In this document: in pieces, positions 8,761-17,800 of the stretch
Numbering within the stretch: the stretch's first letter is position 1
How the letters are laid out: each line of letters opens with the position of its first letter
From: JAFGLZ01 sp964622545
GTDB lineage: Bacteria; Planctomycetota; Phycisphaerae; UBA1845; JAFGLZ01
Direction of reading: 5' to 3'
Assembly: GCA_964622545.1 (NCBI GenBank)
Contig: CAZUQM010000005.1
Span: forward strand, 1 to 64,000
Length of the DNA: 64,000 bases
Notes under the pieces: generated by a model
Told to the model about the DNA's origin: nothing
Database searches by the model: none
What the model saw: only the letters and a program-made list of their open reading frames with translations
Translations under genes and position numbers: made by a program

Positions 8761-8802
8761 GTGGGTGGCCCACCGCTTTGAGCGGTGGGGGACACGAATT
8801 CC
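8761..8802 (+). repeat. REP-like palindromic repeat, intact copy (family A)
   Basis: The core stem CCCACCGCT-TTG-AGCGGTGGG (8769-8789) is a perfect 9-bp hairpin flanked on the left by GTGGGTGG and on the right by GGACACGAATTC. Related copies are visible at 55712-55747 and 55777-55937, with degenerate ones at 42796-42876. The constant tail GGACACGAATTC shows these are copies of one element and not chance palindromes. Confidence 0.75.
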
Positions 8803-8865
8803 TTGCCCAAACAAGAAGCCGCCCCCAGTATGCGTAACACCCTGGTGTTCGCAAGACCATGGGTT

Positions 8866-8926
8866 TCTGGTGCCGGGTAGGTCGATGCCATCCACGGGCC
8901 CCCGCTCACGGAACCGTGGCACCAGA
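8866..8926. repeat. Inverted repeat with 9-bp arms upstream of the second propeller gene
   Basis: TCTGGTGCC at 8866-8874 and GGCACCAGA at 8918-8926 are perfect 9-bp inverted arms with a 43-base loop. It ends 22 bases before the ATG of the next gene, so it could affect its leader. Confidence 0.5.
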
Positions 8927-8948
8927 GCGGCCAACGAGAGAACCGATC

Positions 8949-10421
8949 ATGTCTGACACAAGACGCATCGCTGGGTTCCGACGCTTGCTCGCTTGGACGA
9001 CGTGTGTCATCCCACTGTTCGGATCCGTCCTGATCGCCCCCGCCCGCGCCGACGACGGCATGCCCATCGACATCGGCTCGCGGCGAGAGCTGTTCGTCGA
9101 CGACTTCCTCATCGACTCGATGAAGGGCGCGCGGCAACGCCTGCACCACCCCACGCCGCGCGAGGTCGTCATGACGTTCGACAAACCTTGGGAGGGCAAC
9201 ATCAGCGCCTGCTGGACCGTCATCCAAGAGCCCGACAAGTACCGGCTCTACTACCGTGCCCAGAACTTCAACCCCAAGGGCAAGAAGTACGGACCCGAAC
9301 GGACCGCCTACGCCGAGAGCACCGACGGCATCCAATGGACGCGGCCCAACCTAGGCCTGTACGAGATCAACGGCTCGAAGGACAACAACGTCATCTGGCA
9401 GGACGTCGAGAGCCACAACTTCACGCCGTTCAAGGACGACAACCCGGACTGCGCCCCCGACGCGCGCTACAAGGCCTTCGGCGGCGGGAACCATAAGGTC
9501 GGCATCCGCATCCTCAAGTCGGCCGACGGCATTCGCTGGCAGCGCATCCAGCCCGAACCGGCCATCACCGACGGCGTGTTCGACTCGCAGAACACCGCGA
9601 TGTGGTGGGCCAAGAAACGCTGCTACCTGGCCTTCTTCCGGACCTGGACCGGCGGCGGATACAAGGGCTTCCGCGACATCAGCACGGCCACCAGCAAGGA
9701 CTTCATCCACTGGAGCAAGACGACCGCGCTCGACTACGGCGACGCGCCCACGCAGCATCTCTACACCAACGGCATCAAGCCGTACTTCCGCGCGCCGCAA
9801 ATCCTGCTGGGCTTGCCGAAGCGGTTCTTCCCGAAGCGTAAACGAAGCGACCACGTCTTCGGCGGCATCAGCGAATGCACGTTCATGAGCAGCCGTGACG
9901 GCATCCACTGGCATCGCTGGCTCGATACGTTCATCCGGCCCGGCCCGATGCCCGAGCGATGGGTCAATCGCAACAACATGCCGACGTACGGCCTGGTCAC
10001 GACGAAAGCCGATCTGCCCGGCGCGCCGGACGTGCTGACGATCTACACCAGCGAGGGCTACTACGTCGGACCGTGCCGCATCCGACGGTTCACCCTCCGA
10101 CAGGACGGCTTCGTCTCGCTGCACACGGGGCTCGAGGGCGGCGAGGTGGTCACCCGGCCGCTGGTGTTCGCCGGCAACCGTTTGACGCTGAACATGGCCA
10201 CATCCGCCGCGGGCGGCATCCGCGTCGAGGTGCAGAACGCCTCCGGCAAACCGCTGCCCGGATACGGCTTGGGCGACTGCGACGCCGTGTTCGGCGACGC
10301 ACTGGAACGGACCGTGACATGGAAGGGCCGGTCCGATGTGGGCAAGCTGGCGGGCAAGCCGGTCCGTCTGCGTCTGGCACTCGAGGATGCGGACATCTAC
10401 GCCCTACGCTTCGTCCCTTAG
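8949..10421 (+). CDS. Secreted beta-propeller, glycoside hydrolase family 32/43-like protein (paralog 2)
   Basis: 490 residues from the ATG at 8949, with GAGAG about 9 bases upstream. A longer frame from 8859 would place non-protein-like repeat sequence in front of a good signal peptide (LLAWTTCVIPLFGSVLIAPA, cleavage near ARA). It is collinear with the protein at 7077-8561: DIGSRRELFVDDFLI, LHHPTPREVV, NGSKDNNVIW, PDARYKAF, TATSKDFIHWSK, HLYTN and DGFVSLH. The pair probably arose by tandem duplication and later diverged. It is likely an exported carbohydrate-active protein with unknown substrate. Confidence 0.82.
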   Translation: MSDTRRIAGFRRLLAWTTCVIPLFGSVLIAPARADDGMPIDIGSRRELFVDDFLIDSMKGARQRLHHPTPREVVMTFDKPWEGNISACWTVIQEPDKYRLYYRAQNFNPKGKKYGPERTAYAESTDGIQWTRPNLGLYEINGSKDNNVIWQDVESHNFTPFKDDNPDCAPDARYKAFGGGNHKVGIRILKSADGIRWQRIQPEPAITDGVFDSQNTAMWWAKKRCYLAFFRTWTGGGYKGFRDISTATSKDFIHWSKTTALDYGDAPTQHLYTNGIKPYFRAPQILLGLPKRFFPKRKRSDHVFGGISECTFMSSRDGIHWHRWLDTFIRPGPMPERWVNRNNMPTYGLVTTKADLPGAPDVLTIYTSEGYYVGPCRIRRFTLRQDGFVSLHTGLEGGEVVTRPLVFAGNRLTLNMATSAAGGIRVEVQNASGKPLPGYGLGDCDAVFGDALERTVTWKGRSDVGKLAGKPVRLRLALEDADIYALRFVP

Positions 10422-10912
10422 GCGGCCAGAAGTGCGAGAAATGGGGGAGTTCTGCCACAAAGGTCTTCCCGTTTCCACCGCAGACTGTTAAGATGGCGGC
10501 TTCATGGTTGGGCCAGGACGGCCCGCCAATCCCGGTCAAGCGGCCGGACTGCATCGATGAGCGAGGGTTGAAGACAAGATTTCGGTCGGCGGGCGCTTCG
10601 TGGCGCAGAGGCAGCCGATCCCCTCGCCAGGTTAACACCAGGGCAACGGCGCTCTGACGATTTGGTCGAAAGAATACGGGCTCCAAACGAATCCTTAACG
10701 GGTTCCACGTGTAATGCCTACGATGCGTCCAGGTATCTTCAGGGACAGGATGTCCTTTGCGGCAAGCGGCTTGGCGACCAAGGCCAGGAGTTGACGATCA
10801 GCTTGGTTGGCGAGCCGTCTTCCGTTTGGGGGGGTGCCTGGATTCAGCAACCCGAGGTACGCCGGACCAGGCGATGGGCTCGTCCCCGGCGGGCAGGTAA
10901 GGAGATTCGGGA
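10422..10912. other. 491-bp intergenic region upstream of the nucleotide-sugar dehydrogenase
   Basis: No supported gene. Frames in this stretch are Arg/Pro/Gly-rich shadows. AAGGAGA sits about 8 bases before the ATG at 10913. I see no clear promoter, riboswitch or terminator. Confidence 0.5.
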
Positions 10913-11749
10913 ATGCAGAATCCCAAGGTTGGTGTCGTCGGTGCGGGCGGGGTGGTCGGCAGGACCATGTGCAGGTTGTTCGGCCCGAATACGGTCGGGT
11001 ACGACCTTCAACCCGGCTTCACGCAAGACAAGGAAGCCGTGAATCAGTGCGACATCGTCTTCGTCTGCGTCCCGACGCCTATGGGGGACGACAAGGCATG
11101 CGACACCTCCATCGTCGAAGAGGTCGTCTCGTGGATTGAGGCCCCCCTCATCGTCATTCGTTCGACCATCGAGCCGGGCACGACCGATCGACTTCGGCAG
11201 GCCTACGGAAAGCGGATCGTCTTTCAGCCGGAGTACACCGGCGAGACCGTCGCCCACGTCTTCAACAAGGAAGGCGAGTTCTCCTTCATCGTGCTCGGAG
11301 GCACGTCCGAAGACACCTCGGCCGTGGCCGAGTTCTACAAGAACTACTACAACGCGATGGTTCGTTTCTACTTCTGCGATGCGGTCACCGCCGAGATCGC
11401 CAAGTACATGGAGAACTCCTTCTACGCCGTCAAGGTCACGTTCGTCAACGAGTTCTACGACATCGCCAGGGCCCACGGCGTGGACTTCAACGTCCTGCGC
11501 GAGATCTGGCTGGCCGACCCGCGGATCAGCCGCGATCACACGTTCGTCTATCCCCAAGCTCGGGGTTTCAGCGGCAAGTGCCTGCCCAAGGACGTCAACG
11601 CGATCGTCCAGGCCAGCAGGAAGCTCGGCTACGCGACCAAGCTGCTGCAGGCCACCTTGGACATCAATGAGGAGTTCTTGGCTAGCAACGACGGCTCGGA
11701 CCAAGCGGCGGCCACCAGGTCCTCGATCACCAAACAGGCCGCGAGCTAA
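10913..11749 (+). CDS. Short UDP-glucose/GDP-mannose dehydrogenase family protein
   Basis: 278 residues. The N-terminal Rossmann motif is VGVVGAGGVVGRTM, followed by VFVCVPTPMG, RSTIEPGTTDRL and FQPEYTGE. The active-site segment is GFSGKCLPKD with the nucleophilic Cys at C223. Family members oxidise a UDP- or GDP-sugar to the uronic acid in two NAD-dependent steps. It is much shorter than the usual 400-450 residues, because the C-terminal UDP-binding domain is missing and the protein ends soon after the central helical domain. Short forms are known, so truncation does not prove loss of function. It lies just before a convergent glycosyltransferase/radical SAM pair, consistent with glycan precursor synthesis. 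Confidence 0.88.
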   Translation: MQNPKVGVVGAGGVVGRTMCRLFGPNTVGYDLQPGFTQDKEAVNQCDIVFVCVPTPMGDDKACDTSIVEEVVSWIEAPLIVIRSTIEPGTTDRLRQAYGKRIVFQPEYTGETVAHVFNKEGEFSFIVLGGTSEDTSAVAEFYKNYYNAMVRFYFCDAVTAEIAKYMENSFYAVKVTFVNEFYDIARAHGVDFNVLREIWLADPRISRDHTFVYPQARGFSGKCLPKDVNAIVQASRKLGYATKLLQATLDINEEFLASNDGSDQAAATRSSITKQAAS

Positions 11750-11972
11750 CACGGCATTTCAGAAGATCTGTTGGCCCCGGCAACGTGCTTAGCCCCCGGG
11801 GCGGCAGATCACCATGGCCCAACCGGGTGTCGGCCGCCGTCCCGATGATACTCAGCCGCACCGAAGCCGTCGTCTTGGAGACGTCTTTTCAGACAGAAAC
11901 CCGTGCGGCGACCCACGTGTCCGTTCGCATCGCAGACCCCGATCAGCCGAGCCGCGCTGCCCAGACCGCGAG

Positions 11973-13103
11973 CTACGCCGAGCCAGCCAGCAGGGCTCGG
12001 CCGCGTCGGGAACGACGTGATCGGCCCGGTAGGCGGTGCAGCAACAGATCGGCCGTGTAGATGGCGTTGGGGATGACCTCGCATTCGGCCCAGCAACCGG
12101 GACAGGCGTCGATCCACCTGCGAGACCGGGCGGCCTCGCCCGAGGCCCACACCTCGTCGAACGATTGCGTCCTCAGGTTGCCCACGACCTGCGTGTTGAA
12201 CTGGCAGACGGGCACGCCGCCGTCGGGCAGGATGCGCAGATGGCTTCGCAGGGCCACGCATCTCGGGTTCGGCCGGGCGTCGTCGTCGCCGCGTAACCGG
12301 GCCAACAGCCCCTGCAAGTAGTAGGTCTTGCCGAAACGAACCAGCCGGTCCCCCGACCGGCCCAGCCCGGCCAGTTCACGCTCGACGAAACCGACGACGT
12401 CCGCTCCCGCCAGGGCAGGGTGCAGCGGGTAGCCCTCGGGGACGATCAGGTGATCGGCCCGCTTGCCGCGGAGCTCCTCGCCGTACATGGCCGAGTCGGC
12501 GTAGGCAAGCACGGTATGGACGTCGGCGTAGGGCGCGACGGTCCGCACGAGCTCGTCGTGATCGTCCAGAGAGGCCTGCGAGATGACCGTGTGATTGGCC
12601 CAGATCCCCCCCAGGCCGACCTCCCGCTTCAGCTCGGCCAGCGTGGTCAGCGACTTCAACGCTCGCTCGAAGCTGGCGGCCTTGCCGCGATTGGCCGTAT
12701 GCGTCTGACCCACACCGTCGAACGACACCATGAAACGAAGCCTGCGGGGCTCGGGGAAGCGTCGTACGAACTCGACGATCCGATCCGGAAACGACCCGTT
12801 GGTCGTCAGGTGGATCACCGAAGGACGCGATCGCCGCAAGATCGCGGCCGCAATCGCCGGCAGATCCTTGCGGAGAAACGGCTCGCCTCCGCTGATGCGT
12901 ACGATGTCCAGCGGGCCGACCCCGCTGAAGACCGCGTCAATCTCGTCGACCGACATCTCGTCGGCGGCCTTGACCTTCCACGCGTCGCACATCTGACAGC
13001 GCGCGTTGCAGCGATACGTCACCAGAAAGGTGCACCACGACGGGCGCGGCACGTCTCCGCGTCGGTTCTTGAGAACGGAGTTGATCAGACGAACCAGTCT
13101 CAT
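11973..13103 (-). CDS. Radical SAM protein with SPASM-like C-terminal cysteines
   Basis: 376 residues from the ATG at 13103, which overlaps the upstream glycosyltransferase stop as ATGA; a GTG at 13112 is an alternative. The [4Fe-4S]-SAM motif is C32-x3-C36-x2-C39 (YRCNARCQMCD). RISGGEPFLR is the usual glycine-rich SAM-binding segment. The C-terminus carries additional Cys (NPRCVAL, PVCQF, CPGCWAEC), suggesting a SPASM/twitch-type auxiliary cluster region. The substrate is unknown. Tight coupling to a GT-B glycosyltransferase suggests modification of a glycan, lipid or peptide linked to it. The CPGCWAEC ending resembles family members annotated only as radical SAM proteins. Confidence 0.88.
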   Translation of the reverse strand: MRLVRLINSVLKNRRGDVPRPSWCTFLVTYRCNARCQMCDAWKVKAADEMSVDEIDAVFSGVGPLDIVRISGGEPFLRKDLPAIAAAILRRSRPSVIHLTTNGSFPDRIVEFVRRFPEPRRLRFMVSFDGVGQTHTANRGKAASFERALKSLTTLAELKREVGLGGIWANHTVISQASLDDHDELVRTVAPYADVHTVLAYADSAMYGEELRGKRADHLIVPEGYPLHPALAGADVVGFVERELAGLGRSGDRLVRFGKTYYLQGLLARLRGDDDARPNPRCVALRSHLRILPDGGVPVCQFNTQVVGNLRTQSFDEVWASGEAARSRRWIDACPGCWAECEVIPNAIYTADLLLHRLPGRSRRSRRGRALLAGSA

Positions 13104-14200
13104 GCCGGCCACAGCGTCGGCTGAAGCGAAGGCTTGGCCTCGGCGACCTCCCTGAAGAATCGCTCGAACTCGTCCAAGGCCTCCCGCTTGCCGTCCCGTG
13201 CGTGTTGACGGATGTTGTGCACGTAGTCGGGCTCGTGGTCAAGAAACGTTCTCAGAACGGCCTCGCTCAGCAGCTCGCGCGGGACCTGCATGCCGATGCC
13301 CAGTTGCTCGATGGCCATGGCGTTGACGCGTTGCTCCACGGCGTCCTCCGGCATGACCAGCATGGGCTTGCCGTAGTGGATGGCCTCGCCGACGAGCTGG
13401 TTGCCGGCGGTGCTGATGACCGCCCGGCACGAGGCCAGCGCCTCGATGAAGTCGCGGTTGCCGCGAGGCCGGAACTCGAGACGTCCCTGACGACCCCTTC
13501 GCGACGTGCCGTAGATGATCACCGGGCAGTCCAGCGCTCGAAGGGCCTGCTCGATCGCATCCGAGAACAACGTCGCCCCGTTATTGAAGTAGGCCAGCAA
13601 GTGGTCGCCGCGACGGGCCTCGAAATCCAGCAATTCCGACCGCAACAGCGGGCCGACCACGCGGACGCCCTCGTAGGCCGACGGGGCGTTGTAGAAGCTC
13701 GAGACGATGATGCGGTGGGCCTTGCCCATGAGCAGTCGGTACACGAGCACGTCCCGCAGGCTCAGCAATCGGTCGAACCGCGACATCGCGGGCCGGCAGT
13801 ACGTCAACACACCGAAGTGGTCGAAGCCGATGCGAGGCAGACCGAGCCGTGCGGCCACGCGATGCGTCCACAGCTCGGCGTCCGAGATGGCGCACTGGGC
13901 CTCGTGCTTCTTGATCAGGTCGGCGATCCGGCGGAACGTCGGGCCGTGGACGGTCCAATCCAGGACCATCGGCAGGTTCCGCTTGCCGGTCTGCCAGGTG
14001 GAGCACCGCCCCGTCTGTTTGCTGTAGGCGTAGGTCAGAGTGGGAACGCGAACGACGGGGTAGTCTCGGCGGAGCGCCTCGTACGCGTCGCCGCCGGCCA
14101 GGATCAACACTTGATGGCGACGGGTCAGATCCGGCAGGACGGTCAAGGCCCGTGTCGCGTGCCCCTGTCCATAACCGTGGACGCCGTAGACGATACGCAT
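13100..14200 (-). CDS. GT-B glycosyltransferase (MurG/GT28-like)
   Basis: 366 residues from the ATG at 14200, chosen for the strong GGAGGAGG about 8 bases upstream; the open frame reaches 14335 without protein-like sequence. The N-terminus MRIVYGVHGYGQGHATRAL has the G-x-G-H loop typical of GT28-like enzymes. The C-terminal half shows IYGTSRRG and the donor-site segment ISTAGNQLVGEAIHYGKPML. It is expected to be a cytoplasmic or peripheral-membrane enzyme using a nucleotide-sugar. It is translationally coupled (ATGA) to the radical SAM gene. Acceptor and sugar are not identifiable. Confidence 0.85.
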   Translation of the reverse strand: MRIVYGVHGYGQGHATRALTVLPDLTRRHQVLILAGGDAYEALRRDYPVVRVPTLTYAYSKQTGRCSTWQTGKRNLPMVLDWTVHGPTFRRIADLIKKHEAQCAISDAELWTHRVAARLGLPRIGFDHFGVLTYCRPAMSRFDRLLSLRDVLVYRLLMGKAHRIIVSSFYNAPSAYEGVRVVGPLLRSELLDFEARRGDHLLAYFNNGATLFSDAIEQALRALDCPVIIYGTSRRGRQGRLEFRPRGNRDFIEALASCRAVISTAGNQLVGEAIHYGKPMLVMPEDAVEQRVNAMAIEQLGIGMQVPRELLSEAVLRTFLDHEPDYVHNIRQHARDGKREALDEFERFFREVAEAKPSLQPTLWPA

Positions 14201-14354
14201 CGGTGGATCCTCCTCCGAATGGTGAGCCGTCTGCCCATGTAGGTCGACGACGGCCGGATCGGGCCACTCGGCTGCAAGGACCATATCCCTCAACGGGCCT
14301 GGTTCGGTCCACGGCCTGGTACGACACGGACCCAACCCATCGGTACTCCATTAC

Positions 14355-14369
14355 CTAACAGTATGTTAG
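14355..14369. promoter_or_regulatory. Palindrome CTAACA-GTA-TGTTAG, possible operator
   Basis: Perfect 6-bp inverted arms with a 3-base spacer, about 155 bases upstream of the glycosyltransferase start. A regulator-binding role is inferred only. Confidence 0.3.
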
Positions 14370-14408
14370 ACCGATACGGTGAAGGTCTCGTTACCGTTTG
14401 TTGAGAAA

Positions 14409-14424
14409 CGCGAAATATCTCGCG
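14409..14424. promoter_or_regulatory. Near-perfect 16-bp palindrome, possible operator
   Basis: CGCGAAATATCTCGCG is palindromic except for one mismatched pair (A with C). It lies in the AT-rich part of the divergent region. Confidence 0.3.
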
Positions 14425-14829
14425 CAATGTCAATTCAATCCAGCAGTTCGTGAAGAGACCCATCCCCTTTCGCGATAATCCTCGCTCAAATACACCGTCT
14501 CGCGCCCTACCCGTACACACTACGAAGAGGTCCCCGCCCCGCGCTCTCTAGTACGATGAATGCTATTCTGGGCTGAGTCAAGTGGACGAAGGCTCTTTTG
14601 CCCTCGGCCAGCCGCGAAGATCCCCATCTCACCAGGTCCTGGCAAGGCCGGGCGGGCGCGGACGGCCACGGCAACCAACCCATCCTCATAGCGGACGACA
14701 CAACGTGGGATTCCATCCCGACCGGCATCCGATTAGCATGGGCGTGATCTGAAACACAACGTGTGGCGCCTTCCCAAGAGCTTCGGATTCACGCTTCTGC
14801 AACCCAACCCTTCTCCGGATGGTGCAGCC

Positions 14830-17800
14830 ATGACCGACAAGCAACAGACAGTCGAAGACCTCCTGCGGGAAGTCGAGACCCTCCGTGCTCGCGTGGCCGA
14901 GCTGGAGGGTCAGTCGAACGACCGGTCCGACCTGGCCGCGGCGCTACCCGATCCGGAGTCGCTGCTCGAGAGCATCTACTACGGCGTGGATACATGCCTT
15001 TGGATCACCGAGGTGCGTGAGGACGGCGAGTTCGTGTGGATCCACAACAACCCGGCGGATCAACGCCTCACCGGACTCGATCTCCGCGATCCCCGCGGCA
15101 TTCGCTTCGAGGACGTCATGTCGCCCGAGGACGCGGCCTTCAACCGCCGGTGGTGCCAGGACGTGATCGCGACCGGTAAGCCCGTCACGTTCGAAGATCG
15201 CTTCCTGATCGACGGGCAGGAGCGCTGGTCCTTGAACACCCTGCTGCCCCTGCGTGACGCATCGGGTCGCATCCATCGCATCGTCGGAGCGGGTCTCGAT
15301 ATCACCGACCGGAAGCGAGCCGAAGAGCGCGCCCGGCTGGAACGCGAGAAGCTGCAAGTCATCCTCGACGCCCTGCCGGCGATGGTCTTCATCAAGGATA
15401 AGGACAATCGCCTGATCGGACTGAACCAGGCCTTCGCCGACCACACGGGCCTCGCCCCGGACTCGGTCATGGACGACGTGGCCTCCCGCGGCCAATCGGG
15501 CTTCGAGATCTGTCCGACACCCGAGCAGGCCGACACGTATTGGAGCGACGACAAGGAGGTCATGGCGACCGGACGACCCAAGCGCGGCATCATCGAGCCT
15601 CTGCTCACCGATCCGTCGCGCTGGTTCCAGACCGACAAGGTGCCCTACTGCAATGAGGAGGGCGAGATCGTCGGCGTCATCGGCTGCTCGATCGAGATGA
15701 CGCAGCGAAAGAAGGCGGAGGACCTCTTGCGCATCCAGCGCGATCTGGGCATCGCCTTTGCCTCGACGAGCGATCTGTCCGAAGCGATGTCGATGCTGCT
15801 CGAGGCGGCCCTGCGTATCGAAGGGATCGATTGCGGCGGCGTGTACGTCGTCGATGAAACCACGCGGACCATCCGGACCGTCGCCCACCGGGGCGTCTCG
15901 GAGGCCTTCGTGAACGCGGTGAGCAGCCTGGATGCCGCATCGCCTCAAGGCCAGGCCTTGCTGACGGGCGAACCGCAATACATCCGCCCCTCGCTCGATA
16001 AGGCGCCCTGGCACGACCACGTCGTGCAGGAGGGGCTGCTCAGCTTCGCGGCCATCCCCGTCTTTCACGACGAGACCGTGATCGCGGCCCTGTGCTTGGG
16101 ATCGCACACCTGCGACGAGATCAGCCAGGACGCCAAGGACGCGATCGACGCCATCGCCGCTCGCATCGGACCGGTCGTGGCGCGCGTCCGCGCCGAGCAG
16201 GCCCTACGCGAAAGCGAGGACCGCAATCGGGCCCTGCTGGCGGCCATCCCCGACATGATGTTTCACTACACGCGCGAGGGCGTCACGGTCGACTTCAAGC
16301 CCGCCGCCGATTTCTCACCCATCGTGCCGGAGAGCGAATTCCTGAACCGACCCCTGCACGAGATCCTCCCTGAAGACGCGGCACGGATGCAATTGAACGC
16401 CATCGAGAAGGCCCTCACCCAGCAGCAGGTCCAGACGATCGAGTACGCCCTGCCGGACGGCGACGGCCGCCGCCACTTCGAGGGCCGCATGGTGCCCTGC
16501 GGAACCGACCAGGTCATGCTGATCGTGCGGGACATCTCCCAGCGCGTCCGCGCCGATCGAGCCCTTCGCCAAACCCGCACCAACCTTCAGAACCTGTTCG
16601 ACACGATGGACGACATGATCTTCGTGCTCGACGACCAGGCCCGCATCGTCCACACGAACCCGGTGGTCTCCCAGCGCCTCGGCTACACCCCGGAGGATCT
16701 AAGGCGCCTGGCCGTGCCCGACCTACACCCGCCGGAGCGCCGCGAGGAGGCCCGGGCCATCCTCTCGGACATGCTGGCCGGACGGGCCAGCGTCTGTCCC
16801 ATACCGCTTCTGACCCAATCGGGAGGGCTTATCCCGACCGAGACGAAGGTCACCCGCGGTCAGTGGGGGGATCAGCCGGCCCTGTTCGGCATCGCGCGAG
16901 ACGTGACCGAGCGTCAGTGGGCCGAGCGCCGGCTCCGGGCCCAGCGCGACCTGGGCCTGCGCCTCGGTTCGGTATGCACGCTTCACGAGGCCCTCGACGT
17001 CGTGCTCGAATCGGCCCTTCAAACCGAGGGCGTGGACTGCTGCGGATTCTACGTCGTCGAAGAGCGGACCGAAGACCTGGTCCTGGTCGCACAGCGATGT
17101 CTGGACCGTCCCTGCCAACCCCAGCCCGGCAAATTTGCCTCCGATAGCGAGCAGGCCGCGGCGATCATGAGGGGCCAGCCGATCGCCGTCGCACGACACG
17201 GCCCCGAGGAGGCGACCGCCCTGATGTGGTCGGGCGAGGGCGTGCACGGCACCGTCGTGATCCCCGTCCAGCACGGCGACCGGGTGGTGGCCAGCCTGCA
17301 CCTGGCCTCGTGCCATCAGGACGAGATACCGCTCAGCACGCGGCACGTCCTCGAGGCCGTCGCCGCCCACATGGGCGCCGTGATCGCACGGCTTCGTGCC
17401 GAGCGGGAGCGCGAGCGCCTCCGCGAGATCATCGAGACGACCACCGACTTTGTCTCCATGTCCGATCCGTCCGGCAGAATCCTCTACATGAATCGCGCCG
17501 GAAGATCGGCCGTGGGACGCGCCCCGGGCGAGCCCCTCGGCGACCATTCCCTGACTTCGATCTACCCCGCCTGGGCATGGCGGAAGATCCGTGAAGAGGG
17601 CATCCCCGCCGCCGTCCGAGACGGCGTGTGGCGCGGCGAGACGGCCTGTCTGGACGCCGAGGGGAATGAGGTCCCTGCCTCACAGATCATCATGGCCCAC
17701 CGGTCCTCCGACGGCGAGGTCGAGTATTTCTCCACGATCCTCCACGATGTCACCGACCTCAAGATGGCCGAGCGGAATGCCCGGGAGCAGCAACGCTTCG

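Larger units (their letters stand above)
8562..8948. other. 387-bp spacer between the two propeller paralogs, packed with inverted repeats
   Basis: No gene is supported here. It holds four inverted repeats, each listed separately: 8585-8602, 8620-8684, 8761-8802 and 8866-8926. Short open frames in the spacer are translations of these repeats. Confidence 0.7.
14201..14829. other. 629-bp divergent intergenic region with two palindromes
   Basis: It separates the leftward glycosyltransferase and the rightward multi-PAS kinase. Two short palindromes (14355-14369 and 14409-14424) are listed separately. It is more AT-rich than its surroundings around 14340-14440, as expected for a regulatory region. 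No gene is supported. Confidence 0.55.

Noticed and set aside
8585..8926. CRISPR array in the hairpin-rich spacer
   Set aside because: The inverted repeats differ from each other, spacing is irregular and no direct repeat unit recurs.
8663..8956. Short plus-strand frame between the propeller genes
   Set aside because: It translates the palindromic repeats (WVAHRFERWG) and carries no independent coding evidence.
11973..13103. Radical SAM protein as an anaerobic sulfatase-maturating enzyme
   Set aside because: It is 28 kb from the sulfatases, coupled to a glycosyltransferase, and lacks the full Cys arrangement expected of anSME as far as I can see.
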